11,589 nt of DNA, from the NCBI GenBank assembly GCA_003250235.1, contig QKGY01000454.1, positions 1-11,589 of the forward strand. Direction: 5' to 3'. Below the pieces are notes generated by a model. It made no database searches, was not told where the DNA came from, and saw nothing but the letters and a program-made list of their open reading frames with translations. Below, in pieces: positions 1-7,164 of this stretch (its first letter is position 1; every line of letters starts with the position of its first letter). The stretch is from Desulfuromonadaceae bacterium. Lineage in GTDB: Bacteria > Desulfobacterota > Desulfuromonadia > Desulfuromonadales > SZUA-540. The position numbers and the translations under genes are program-made.

Positions 1-1741
1 CGCCAAGGAGCTGCAGATCAAGATGGCCCAGGGGGCCAAGCCGGGGGAGGGGGGACAGCTGCCCGGTCACAAGGTTTATCCTCCCATCGCCCGGGTGCGG
101 CACTCCACCCCCGGGGTGGGGCTGATCTCGCCGCCGCCGCATCATGATATCTACTCCATCGAGGATCTGGCCCAGCTGATTCACGACCTGAAAAACGCCA
201 ATCACCATGCCCGGGTCAGCGTCAAACTGGTCTCCGAAGTCGGTGTCGGCACCATCGCCGCCGGGGTGGCCAAGGCCAAGGCCGACGTGGTGCTGATCTC
301 CGGCCATGACGGGGGGACGGGGGCCTCGCCCCTTTCCAGCATTCAGCATTCGGGGCTTCCCTGGGAGCTGGGGCTTGCCGAAACCCACCAGACCCTGGTG
401 CTCAACGGCCTGCGCGACCGTATCCGGGTGGAGACGGACGGTCAGCTCAAAACCGGCCGCGACGTTGTTATCGCCGCCCTGCTCGGCGCCGAGGAGTTCG
501 GTTTCGCCACCACATCCCTCATCGTTCTGGGATGTATCATGATGCGTGCCTGTCACCTCAATACCTGCCCGGTTGGTGTGGCGACGCAGGACCCGCGTCT
601 GCGCGGCCGCTTCACCGGTTCGCCCGACCACGTGGTGAATTTTTTCACCTTTGTGGCCCGGGAGGTGCGGGAGCTGATGGCCCGCCTCGGTTTCCGCCGC
701 CTCGACGACATGATCGGCCGCAAGGATCTGCTCGAGATGCAGGACGGGGGCCTGGCGGACAAGGCGAAGACGGTGTCTTTGGACGCGCTGCTGCACCGCC
801 CGCAGGTTCCGCCGCAGACCGGCCAGTATTGGCGGGTTGCGCAGGAGCACGGTCTGGAGAAATCCCTGGACATGTCGGTCCTGCTCGGCATTTGCGCACC
901 GGCGCTGGAGCAGAAGGAGGCGGTGCGCGCCAGTCTGCCCATCCGCAACACCAACCGCACCGTCGGCACGATTCTCGGCAGCGAGGTGACGCGTCGTTAC
1001 GGCCCCGAGGGGCTTCCGGAGGATACCATCCGTCTGAAGTTCTCGGGCTCGGCGGGGCAGAGCTTCGGTGCCTTCATTCCGCCGGGGATCACCCTGGCCA
1101 TCGAGGGGGACGCCAACGACTACCTCGGCAAGGGGATCTCCGGAGGCCGCATCGTTGTGCGTCCTCCCCGCAACGCGACCTTCAGCGCCCGCGACAACAT
1201 CATCATCGGTAACGTGGCTTTTTACGGCGGGACTTCCGGAGAAGCCTTCATCGCCGGGATGGCGGGCGAACGCTTCTGCGTTCGCAACTCCGGTATCAGG
1301 GCCGTGGTGGAGGGGGTCGGGGATCATGGCTGCGAATACATGACCGGCGGCAGGGTCGTCATCCTCGGCAAGACCGGCAGGAATTTCGCTGCCGGAATGT
1401 CGGGCGGCATCGCCTATGTCCTCGATGAACAGGGGACGTTCCGCGAGCACTGCAACCTGGAGATGGTCGATCTGGAGAGCCTGTCGGAGGCGGAAGAAAT
1501 TGCCGAGGTTCACGCCCTGATCGAGCGCCATCAGCTGATGACCGGTTCGCAGTACGCGGCGGAGATTCTCGCCGACTGGCAGGAGAGGGTCCCGTTGTTT
1601 GTGCGGGTCATCCCCCGCGACTACAAGCGCATGATGGAGGCCCTGGCCCGCGCCAATGCTGCGGGTCTTCGCGGCGAAGATGCCGAGAACGCCGCCTTCG
1701 AAGAGAACGCACACGCCCTGGCTCGCGCCAGCGGCAACTGA
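1..1741 (+). CDS. gltB: Glutamate synthase large subunit, C-terminal part (5'-truncated by window edge)
   Basis: Large subunit of NADPH-dependent glutamate synthase (GOGAT), which makes two glutamates from glutamine and 2-oxoglutarate in the cytoplasm. The frame is open from base 2, so the ATG at base 23 is internal and only about 579 C-terminal residues of a usual ~1500 are present. The N-terminal glutaminase domain lies outside the window. Numbering from the Met at 23, residues 1 to about 290 are the FMN-binding synthase barrel, with the SGHDGGTGASP loop and the 3Fe-4S ligands Cys171, Cys177 and Cys182 (C-x5-C-x4-C, ending CPVGVATQDP). Residues from about 335 to 530 form the right-handed GXGXG beta-helix, with repeated glycine-rich turns. 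The TGA at 1739-1741 is followed 18 bp later by gltD. No frameshift or missing ligand is visible. The family assignment is near certain. Confidence 0.98.
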   Translation, partial: AKELQIKMAQGAKPGEGGQLPGHKVYPPIARVRHSTPGVGLISPPPHHDIYSIEDLAQLIHDLKNANHHARVSVKLVSEVGVGTIAAGVAKAKADVVLISGHDGGTGASPLSSIQHSGLPWELGLAETHQTLVLNGLRDRIRVETDGQLKTGRDVVIAALLGAEEFGFATTSLIVLGCIMMRACHLNTCPVGVATQDPRLRGRFTGSPDHVVNFFTFVAREVRELMARLGFRRLDDMIGRKDLLEMQDGGLADKAKTVSLDALLHRPQVPPQTGQYWRVAQEHGLEKSLDMSVLLGICAPALEQKEAVRASLPIRNTNRTVGTILGSEVTRRYGPEGLPEDTIRLKFSGSAGQSFGAFIPPGITLAIEGDANDYLGKGISGGRIVVRPPRNATFSARDNIIIGNVAFYGGTSGEAFIAGMAGERFCVRNSGIRAVVEGVGDHGCEYMTGGRVVILGKTGRNFAAGMSGGIAYVLDEQGTFREHCNLEMVDLESLSEAEEIAEVHALIERHQLMTGSQYAAEILADWQERVPLFVRVIPRDYKRMMEALARANAAGLRGEDAENAAFEENAHALARASGN

Positions 1742-1759
1742 TACGCAGGAAGGGACACC

Positions 1760-3232
1760 ATGGGAAAACCATCCGGATTTCTGGAATACCCCCGTGAGCT
1801 TCCCCTGGACCGGCCGGTTCAGGAACGCATCCGGGATTGGAACGAGTTTCATGCCCACCACCCCGAGGAGAAGATCCGCGCCCAGGGGGCCCGGTGCATG
1901 GAGTGCGGCACCCCCTTCTGCCACACCGGCCTGACGCTGGCCGGCGCGGCATCGGGCTGTCCCCTTTACAACCTGATCCCCGAGTGGAACGATCTGGTGT
2001 ACAAGGGGCTGTGGCAAAAGGCGCTGGAGCGGCTCCTGAAGACCAACAACTTCCCGGAGTTCACCGGGCGGGTGTGCCCGGCCCCCTGCGAAGGGGCCTG
2101 TGTCCTCGGGATTATCGAGCCCCCGGTGACGATCAAGGCCATCGAGCAGGACATCATCGACCGGGCTTTTGCCGAAGGACGGATGGTGCCCCGTCCGCCG
2201 GCCGGGCGCAGCGGCAAGCGCGTGGCCGTGGTCGGCTCCGGTCCGGCCGGGTTGGCCTGCGCCGCCCAGCTCAACAAGGCCTGGCACGAGGTTACGGTGT
2301 TCGAGCGGGCCGATCGCATCGGCGGCCTGCTGATGTATGGCATTCCCAACATGAAGCTGGATAAAGCCCTGGTCCAGAGGCGCGTCGACCTGATGGCGGC
2401 CGAGGGCATCCGTTTTCAGACCAACACGGAGATCGGCCGGGATATTCCTCTGTCTCAGCTGGCTGCCGATTTCGATGCCGTCGTGCTGTGTTGCGGCGCG
2501 ACGCGTCCCCGCGATCTTCCCATCGAGGGGCGAGACTCCCAGGGGGTGTATTTCGCCATGGAGTTTCTGCAGGAGAGTACGAAGGCGCTTCTCGACACGC
2601 GTCCTTCCGGTCTTTCCGCCAAGGGGCGCAAGGTCGTGGTGATCGGCGGCGGCGATACGGGGACCGACTGTGTCGGCACCGCCATCCGCCAGGGGTGTGA
2701 CAGCGTGGTGCAGCTGGAGATCCTGCCCCAACCGCCTCTCGACCGTCTCGCCAACAACCCTTGGCCGCAATGGCCGCGTATCGAACGCCTGGATTACGGA
2801 CAGGAAGAGGCCCGTGAGCTCTTCGGTGCCGACCCCCGACAGTATCTGGTCTCTGCCGAGAAGTTTGTTGCCGATTCCGATGGCCGGGTGAAGCAGGTGC
2901 ATGTCTACACAGTCGCATGGCAGCAGGAGGGAGGGCGGATGCTGCCGAAAAAGGTGCCGGGGAGTGAGCGGGTTGTGGAGGCGGACCTGGTTCTTCTGGC
3001 GATGGGCTTTGTCGGACCGGAGGAGAAGGTGTTTGCCGGCCGGCCGCTGGATCAGGACGAGCGGGGCAATATCAAAGCCGAGTACGGCCGGTATGCCACC
3101 AGCGCCCCCGGCATTTTCGCCGCCGGCGACGTACGCCGAGGGCAGAGTCTGGTGGTCTGGGCCATCCATGAAGGACGGTGCGCGGCGCGCGAATGCGACC
3201 GTTACCTGATGGGGGAGAGTCATCTGCCGTAA
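1760..3232 (+). CDS. gltD: Glutamate synthase small subunit
   Basis: Beta subunit of glutamate synthase: it takes electrons from NAD(P)H onto FAD and passes them through 4Fe-4S clusters to GltB. It has 490 aa. The ATG follows AGGAAGGGA (1747-1755). The N-terminal cysteine domain has Cys46, Cys49, Cys54, Cys67 and a second group Cys106, Cys110, Cys114 (RVCPAPCEGAC). The spacing and insertion match the Bacillus/plant/yeast GltD type rather than the E. coli type. The FAD Rossmann motif VAVVGSGPAGLAC is at about 155-167 and the NADPH motif VVVIGGGDTGTDC at about 292-304. The C-terminal GIFAAGDVRRGQSLVVWAI segment (FAD binding) is near 450-475. One oddity: residue 175 is Trp in LNKAWHEVTVFE, where the family nearly always has Gly. 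It is probably co-transcribed with gltB. Confidence 0.98.
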   Translation: MGKPSGFLEYPRELPLDRPVQERIRDWNEFHAHHPEEKIRAQGARCMECGTPFCHTGLTLAGAASGCPLYNLIPEWNDLVYKGLWQKALERLLKTNNFPEFTGRVCPAPCEGACVLGIIEPPVTIKAIEQDIIDRAFAEGRMVPRPPAGRSGKRVAVVGSGPAGLACAAQLNKAWHEVTVFERADRIGGLLMYGIPNMKLDKALVQRRVDLMAAEGIRFQTNTEIGRDIPLSQLAADFDAVVLCCGATRPRDLPIEGRDSQGVYFAMEFLQESTKALLDTRPSGLSAKGRKVVVIGGGDTGTDCVGTAIRQGCDSVVQLEILPQPPLDRLANNPWPQWPRIERLDYGQEEARELFGADPRQYLVSAEKFVADSDGRVKQVHVYTVAWQQEGGRMLPKKVPGSERVVEADLVLLAMGFVGPEEKVFAGRPLDQDERGNIKAEYGRYATSAPGIFAAGDVRRGQSLVVWAIHEGRCAARECDRYLMGESHLP

Positions 3233-3273
3233 AAGGCATACTCTGGGATGTTGTGGGGCCTTGCGGGGGAAGC

Positions 3274-4398
3274 ATGAAGAAAATTCTGCTGTTTGCGCTG
3301 CTCGGCGCGGGTGCGGCGCTGGTGGTTTATTTTGTGTTTCTCGCGCCGCCTCGTTCCCGGCCTCAGGACGAGGGGGTGATCGGCAAGGGGGATCTTTTTC
3401 CCGGGATCGCCATTCCGGCCCCCGAGAGTCTCGCGGACAGGCAATACCTGGGCCTCGACGACAAGCAGACCTTCCGCGTCGCCGATATCCATGCCGATCT
3501 CGTGCTGGTGGAGATTCTCAATGTTCACTGCCCGCACTGCCAGAGACAGACCCAGCCCTACAATGCGTTGTATGCGCGGCTGCAAGCGGACCCCAAAACG
3601 CAGGGACGCGTCAAGATCGTCGGTTTTGCCGTGGGCAATGACCTGAAGGAGGTTGAGGCGTTCCGTGCGGACTTCGGGGTGGTCTTTCCCGTCATTCCCG
3701 ATCCCGACTTTCGCATGCATCGCGCCATCGGCAGCAGCCGGACGCCGTTTTCCCTGTATGTGCGGCTCGATGTGGCCCATGCAGATGCGGTTGTGGCCGG
3801 GACCCACCTGGGTGTTGACGAAAACGGTGACGCCCTGTTGGCCAGGTTGCGCCAGCTTCAAACCCTCGATCTGGCGACCCTGCGACGCAAGGCTCCGAAA
3901 AAGGTCGTGAGCACGGTGACGGCCGCGCCGATTCTTTCAGACGAACGGCTCGGACAGAGGGTGCTTCAGGTGATATCCGCCTTTGCCGGCGATGGCTTTG
4001 CCCTGAACCCGGTGGCCTTGGATATCCCCCGAACCGTCTTTGTCGCGACCCGACAGAGCGCCGAGGGCCCCAGGAAACTTTTTGCCGAAGTGGTGAGCCG
4101 GCCGTCGGTGTGCGATGTCTGCCACGATGTCCATTTCATCTATCTCTTTGACGCCTCGGGAAAAATTCTGGCTCTGGAGCCGCTGCAGCTGACCAAGTAC
4201 GGCAACGAACCCTGGAGTGAGGCTGACGTTGCCAAGTTGCGTTCCCGAGTGGTGGGCAAGTTCATCACCGCGCCTTTGCCGTTTGATCCTTCGGTGGATG
4301 CCATCACCTCGGCGACGATTTCCTCCTCCATTATTTTCGACAGCCTCTCGCACGGAAACGAACTCATGGCGGCCCTGAAACGCAAGGACCTGCTGTAA
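3274..4398 (+). CDS. Membrane-anchored thioredoxin-fold protein with CxxCH motif and FMN-bind-like C-terminus
   Basis: Predicted 374-aa extracytoplasmic redox protein. Residues 1-23 (MKK followed by a hydrophobic run) look like a signal anchor, with no clear cleavage site or lipobox. Residues about 40-200 resemble a TlpA/thioredoxin-like domain, with the active-site motif CPHC (Cys86, Cys89) after a VLVEILNVH strand and a TPF cis-proline loop (Pro158). Residues about 225-360 resemble a small FMN-binding domain: strand YLFDASGKILALEP, then DAITSATISS (342-351), close to the Thr-flavinylation motif of RnfG/NqrC-type proteins, with Thr348 as the possible acceptor. Between them sits CDVCH (280-284), a formal heme c site. 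The frame is open upstream to an ATG at 3178 inside gltD, but 3274 gives the membrane anchor and follows GCGGGGGA. It lies 41 bp after gltD. Substrate and partners are unknown. The thioredoxin fold is likely; heme and flavin binding are inference. Confidence 0.8.
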   Translation: MKKILLFALLGAGAALVVYFVFLAPPRSRPQDEGVIGKGDLFPGIAIPAPESLADRQYLGLDDKQTFRVADIHADLVLVEILNVHCPHCQRQTQPYNALYARLQADPKTQGRVKIVGFAVGNDLKEVEAFRADFGVVFPVIPDPDFRMHRAIGSSRTPFSLYVRLDVAHADAVVAGTHLGVDENGDALLARLRQLQTLDLATLRRKAPKKVVSTVTAAPILSDERLGQRVLQVISAFAGDGFALNPVALDIPRTVFVATRQSAEGPRKLFAEVVSRPSVCDVCHDVHFIYLFDASGKILALEPLQLTKYGNEPWSEADVAKLRSRVVGKFITAPLPFDPSVDAITSATISSSIIFDSLSHGNELMAALKRKDLL

Positions 4399-4417
4399 TC
4401 CCATACAGAATTTTCTC

Positions 4418-4435
4418 CCGGATGCGTGTATCCGG
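4418..4435. repeat. Inverted repeat between the redox gene and the radical SAM gene
   Basis: CCGGAT (4418-4423) and ATCCGG (4430-4435) form a perfect 6-bp stem with a 6-nt loop, 19 bp after the stop codon of the upstream gene. No T-tract follows on either strand, so it is not a standard intrinsic terminator. It may stabilise the 3' end of the upstream transcript or aid Rho-dependent ending. The ATG at 4422 lies inside the stem, which argues against it as a start codon. Confidence 0.45.
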
Positions 4436-4460
4436 CAGATCTCCCAGGGCTAATTGGCGT

Positions 4461-4489
4461 TCGACAAGACCGGCGCCATCCGCTAGAAT
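4461..4489 (+). promoter_or_regulatory. Sigma-70-type promoter for the radical SAM gene
   Basis: TCGACA (4461-4466, 5/6 match to TTGACA), a spacer of exactly 17 bp, and TAGAAT (4484-4489, 5/6 match to TATAAT). Transcription would begin near 4496, leaving a leader of about 20 nt before the ATG at 4515 with its Shine-Dalgarno sequence. This places the two upstream in-frame ATGs (4422, 4488) outside the transcript and separates this operon from gltBD. Confidence 0.6.
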
Positions 4490-4501
4490 GTCCCCGCTTG
4501 C

Positions 4502-4507
4502 GGAAGG
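4502..4507 (+). promoter_or_regulatory. Shine-Dalgarno deciding the start of the radical SAM gene
   Basis: GGAAGG lies 7 nt upstream of the ATG at 4515. Neither in-frame ATG further upstream (4422, 4488) has a comparable site, and both precede the predicted transcription start. Confidence 0.6.
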
Positions 4508-4514
4508 ATCCGGA

Positions 4515-5321
4515 ATGGGCGCCGAGAAAAACACCAAATTTACGCTGCCGTTGGCGGATAACCTGGCGGTGGAGGCGGTTTATTACGAGAGCGGGACGCT
4601 TTGTCTTTCGTCCCAGGCCGGATGCGCCGTAGGGTGCCCCTTCTGCGCTTCGGGTTCTGCGGGACTTCACCGCAACCTCAGCCTTGCCGAGTTGACCGCC
4701 CAGGTCGAGGCGGCTCGCCAGAGGGGGCTTCATCCCCGCCGCATTACCCTTTCCGGCATCGGCGAACCCCTGCATAATCTCCAAACCACTCTCGCTTTTT
4801 TGCCGTGGTGCCGGCAGCAGGGGCTCGACGTCAGCCTGACCACCACCGCGCACCCCCTGAGCCGCCTGCCCGATCTTCTTCACCTGCCTCATAACGGCCT
4901 GATGATTTCCCTGCATGCGGGCACCGCCCGGACCCACAAGCAGGTGATCCCGGGAGGGCCCCCCTGGGAGGATCTCTGGACTCTGCTGTCGCGGGAATGG
5001 CCTTTGCTCTCGCGTCGCCGACGCCGCAAGCTGGGAATCAATTACCTGCTTCTCGAAGGGGTCAACGATTCGCCGCAGGAGTTGACCGCTCTGGTTGACC
5101 GCCTGAAACCTTTCCCGGAGCTGACCCTGCACCTGCTGGTTTGCAATCCCGTCCCGGGAAGCCCTTTTCGCAGCCCTTCGCAAGAAGGGATTGGTGCCGC
5201 GTATGAGCTTCTTCGGAAGGCGCAGGTGAACGTGCGGCGCGCCAACCGCTGGCGCCAAATGGAAGAGGGCGGGTGCGGAACCCTGTACGTGCGCCATCTG
5301 GCTCAGACGCAACGCGCCTGA
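4515..5321 (+). CDS. RlmN/Cfr-like radical SAM protein, short form
   Basis: Radical SAM enzyme of 268 aa, closest in motif layout to the 23S rRNA/tRNA adenine-C2 methyltransferase RlmN and its relative Cfr. The cluster-binding C-x3-C-x2-C is Cys37, Cys41, Cys44 (GCAVGCPFC). GTLC places Cys30 seven residues before the cluster, as for the catalytic Cys118 of E. coli RlmN. EGGCGTL places Cys254 at the equivalent of the methyl-carrying Cys355. GIGEPLHN (81-88), ISLHAG (131-136), LLEGVNDS (179-186) and NPVPGSPFRSPS also parallel RlmN. It differs in lacking the roughly 90-100-residue N-terminal accessory domain and in having WRQMEE where RlmN usually has GDDID before the last Cys. The mechanism (methyl relay through two Cys) is therefore probably kept, while the substrate is open. 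The start was chosen by promoter and Shine-Dalgarno; an upstream frame would add up to 31 residues. First gene of a probable three-gene unit. Confidence 0.85.
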   Translation: MGAEKNTKFTLPLADNLAVEAVYYESGTLCLSSQAGCAVGCPFCASGSAGLHRNLSLAELTAQVEAARQRGLHPRRITLSGIGEPLHNLQTTLAFLPWCRQQGLDVSLTTTAHPLSRLPDLLHLPHNGLMISLHAGTARTHKQVIPGGPPWEDLWTLLSREWPLLSRRRRRKLGINYLLLEGVNDSPQELTALVDRLKPFPELTLHLLVCNPVPGSPFRSPSQEGIGAAYELLRKAQVNVRRANRWRQMEEGGCGTLYVRHLAQTQRA

Positions 5322-5358
5322 CGGCCGCTTCCTCATTTTTGCAAGGAGAGTTGTTTCG

Positions 5359-6132
5359 ATGATTGCCACCCTGAAAGACAATCCGGTATCGCGCTTTACC
5401 CGTGGTTTTTTCTATCCGTTTCGCAGTGCGCGGTTTGTCATGAAAAACCCGCGATTGCTCCAATACGTGATCATCCCTTTTGTCATCAACCTGCTGGTTT
5501 TCTCGGCGGCGGTGTTTCTCGGTCTCGATTTTTTCAAGGATATCGTCGCCCAGTATATCCCCAGCGGGGATGCCTGGTACTGGGCCGTCCTGACCTATCT
5601 GGTTTGGGTGCTGGCCTCGATATTCACGGCGATCCTGGTGTTTTTCTGCTTCACCGTGGTCGGCAACCTCATTGCGTCCCCTTTCAACGACCTGTTGTCG
5701 GAACGCACGGAGCAACTCATCTCCGGTCAGGGCAGTGACGAGCGGTTTTCCCTGAAGGCGTTTGCGCAGGACGCCGGCAGATCTCTGCTGACGGAGGCGA
5801 AAAAGCTGAGCCTTTTCGTTGTCGGGATGCTGCTTCTGCTGCTTCTGAACCTGATTCCGGCTGCCGGGCAGATTCTTTACTCGGTGGCGGCGACCCTGTT
5901 CACCTTGTTTTTTCTCGCCGTGGAATATCTGGGCTATATCCTGGGGCGCAAACGGTATTCATTCGGGGAACAGCGTCGATACGTGTTCTCCCGCACCTTT
6001 TTGCACCTCGGCTTCTCCGTCGGCGTGTTGTGCCTGCTGGCGATTCCGCTGATGCAGCTTCTGTGTATCCCCCTGGCCGTGGTCGGGGCCACCCTCCTGT
6101 ACTGCGACAGCAACGGCTCGGGAACTCCCTGA
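5359..6132 (+). CDS. EI24-domain (CysZ-like) integral membrane protein
   Basis: Inner-membrane protein of 257 aa. The N-terminal pattern (FTRGFFYPFRSARFVMKNPRL, residues 13-33, then a hydrophobic stretch) and the SPFNDLLSERTE segment (108-118) are typical of the EI24/CysZ family. Hydrophobic segments lie at about 34-56, 74-105 (long, possibly a bent pair), 150-173, 175-196 and 214-248. The family includes E. coli CysZ, a sulfate permease, but many members outside Gammaproteobacteria have no known substrate, and no sulfate-assimilation gene is present here. I therefore give no gene symbol. The start at 5359 follows AAGGAGAG (5343-5350) at 8 nt. It lies 37 bp after the radical SAM gene and 62 bp before the IMPase gene, suggesting co-transcription. 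No defects are seen. Confidence 0.85.
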   Translation: MIATLKDNPVSRFTRGFFYPFRSARFVMKNPRLLQYVIIPFVINLLVFSAAVFLGLDFFKDIVAQYIPSGDAWYWAVLTYLVWVLASIFTAILVFFCFTVVGNLIASPFNDLLSERTEQLISGQGSDERFSLKAFAQDAGRSLLTEAKKLSLFVVGMLLLLLLNLIPAAGQILYSVAATLFTLFFLAVEYLGYILGRKRYSFGEQRRYVFSRTFLHLGFSVGVLCLLAIPLMQLLCIPLAVVGATLLYCDSNGSGTP

Positions 6133-6194
6133 GAAGACGATCAGAAGACTTTCATGGCGCAGCAGCACTCGGAGTGTAAGAGAGGATCGGTTGT

Positions 6195-6971
6195 ATGAAG
6201 GATATCGCCATTCAGGCGGCACGGGCCGGCGGCCAGGTGCTCATGCAGAAATTCGGCACGACCCTGGTTGTGGAGCACAAGGGGGAGAACGATCTGGTGA
6301 CGGATGTGGATCGGGCTTCGGAGGCGGCCATTGTTTCGGTGATCCGTGGCACGTTTCCCCGCCACGATATTCTTGCCGAGGAGGGGCAATATCCGGCCTA
6401 TGATTCCCGCTACCGCTGGATCATCGATCCTTTGGACGGAACGACCAATTATGCTCACGGTTTCCCCTGGTTCGCCGTGTCTATCGCCCTGGAACGTGAC
6501 GGAGAGGTGATCCTGGGGGTGGTGCACAATCCTTTTACCCGGGAGCTGTTCATTGCCGAAAAGGGGGAAGGGGCCTTCTTGAACGACATCCAGATCCGGG
6601 TGTCCAGGACGGCGGCGCTATCCAAGGCTCTTCTGGCCACGGGGTTCCCCTATGATCGCAAAAGGAGTCCCGTCAACAACTATGATCATTTTGTCCATTT
6701 TCAGCAGATCGCTCAGGCCTGCCGAAGGCCCGGAAGCGCAAGCCTCGATCTTGTCTATACGGCGGCAGGAAGGCTCGATGGTTATTGGGAGATGAAGCTG
6801 AAACCCTGGGATGTGGCGGCCGGTCAGCTCATTGTTACAGAAGCCGGCGGCCGGGTGAGCGACTTCGACGGCAAGGCGTTGGATATTTACGGTAAGGAGT
6901 GCCTTGCCAGCAACGGGCAGATTCACGCGGAGATGATCGAGGTGCTCAAAGGGGGGATCCGCCCGGAATGA
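6195..6971 (+). CDS. Inositol monophosphatase family protein (SuhB-like)
   Basis: Mg2+-dependent, Li+-sensitive phosphatase fold, 258 aa, the usual length of the family. Visible motifs: GEND followed by LVTDVD (30-39); the metal ligand Glu in AEEG (61-64); the hallmark WIIDPLDGTTNYAHGFP (75-91), in which Asp78 and Asp81 bind metal and the GT dipeptide binds phosphate; and KPWDVAAGQLIVTEAGG (203-219), whose WD supplies the third aspartate (Asp206). All catalytic residues are present. Members hydrolyse myo-inositol phosphates, but bacterial ones often act on other sugar phosphates, on 3'-phosphoadenosine 5'-phosphate or, as SuhB, in rRNA transcription, so substrate is not assignable from sequence. 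The start follows GAGAGGA (6180-6186). It is last in the probable unit with the radical SAM and EI24 genes. A second member of the same superfamily (fbp) starts about 1 kb downstream. Confidence 0.93.
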   Translation: MKDIAIQAARAGGQVLMQKFGTTLVVEHKGENDLVTDVDRASEAAIVSVIRGTFPRHDILAEEGQYPAYDSRYRWIIDPLDGTTNYAHGFPWFAVSIALERDGEVILGVVHNPFTRELFIAEKGEGAFLNDIQIRVSRTAALSKALLATGFPYDRKRSPVNNYDHFVHFQQIAQACRRPGSASLDLVYTAAGRLDGYWEMKLKPWDVAAGQLIVTEAGGRVSDFDGKALDIYGKECLASNGQIHAEMIEVLKGGIRPE

Positions 6972-7005
6972 CCGCAGGACGGCCGTGCCTGAGAAAAACC
7001 TGCGG
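6972..7005 (+). repeat. Inverted repeat immediately after the IMPase stop codon
   Basis: CCGCAGG (6972-6978) pairs perfectly with CCTGCGG (6999-7005). The 20-nt loop opens with a further palindrome, ACGGCCGT (6979-6986). It begins at the first base after TGA and is not followed by a T-run, so it may act as a 3'-end stabiliser or a Rho-associated end rather than an intrinsic terminator. The remaining 160 bases up to the next gene show no clear structure or strong promoter that I can support. Confidence 0.45.
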
Positions 7006-7152
7006 CATTCATGATGACGCCTTAAACGGCTGCTTGTTATCCTCTCGTTGGGGGGTAAACTTCAAGACACGGGGCAATGCTCCATGCATTTATCAGGGCT
7101 CTGTCGGATCCGCATGGCAAGGGGCTTGGCGGCACGGCAGGGGCAGACGTGG

Positions 7153-7161
7153 TAAGGAGGT
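7153..7161 (+). promoter_or_regulatory. Near-perfect Shine-Dalgarno of the 72-aa gene
   Basis: TAAGGAGGT is a full anti-16S complement, with AGGAGG ending 4 nt before the ATG at 7165. It selects this start over the in-frame ATG at 7183, which has no such site, and is the strongest evidence that this small frame is translated. Confidence 0.75.
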
Positions 7162-7164
7162 ATC

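Noticed and set aside
3178..3273. Upstream ATG extension of the thioredoxin-like gene
   Set aside because: It overlaps the gltD C-terminus and would place 32 polar residues ahead of the membrane anchor; the ATG at 3274 has a purine-rich ribosome site and begins with MKK plus a hydrophobic run.
4422..4514. Start of the radical SAM gene at ATG 4422 or 4488
   Set aside because: Both lie upstream of the predicted transcription start, 4422 sits in a hairpin, and neither has a Shine-Dalgarno sequence; the added residues have no family similarity.
4140..5381. Long minus-strand open frame (413 aa) opposite the redox and radical SAM genes
   Set aside because: It is antisense to two well-supported genes, has no recognisable domain and shows the composition of a GC-rich shadow frame.
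7034..7061. Possible sigma-70 promoter TTGTTA-16-TAAACT before the 72-aa gene
   Set aside because: Only 4/6 matches in both boxes; too weak to separate from chance in a 193-base region.
7115..7130. Possible sigma-54 promoter (TGGCAAGGGGCTTGGC) before the 72-aa gene
   Set aside because: The -12 element reads TTGG instead of TTGC, so the essential GC is not at the required spacing from the -24 GG.
6972..7164. Cyclic-dinucleotide (GEMM-type) riboswitch, common in this bacterial group
   Set aside because: None of the conserved core elements can be found in this stretch.
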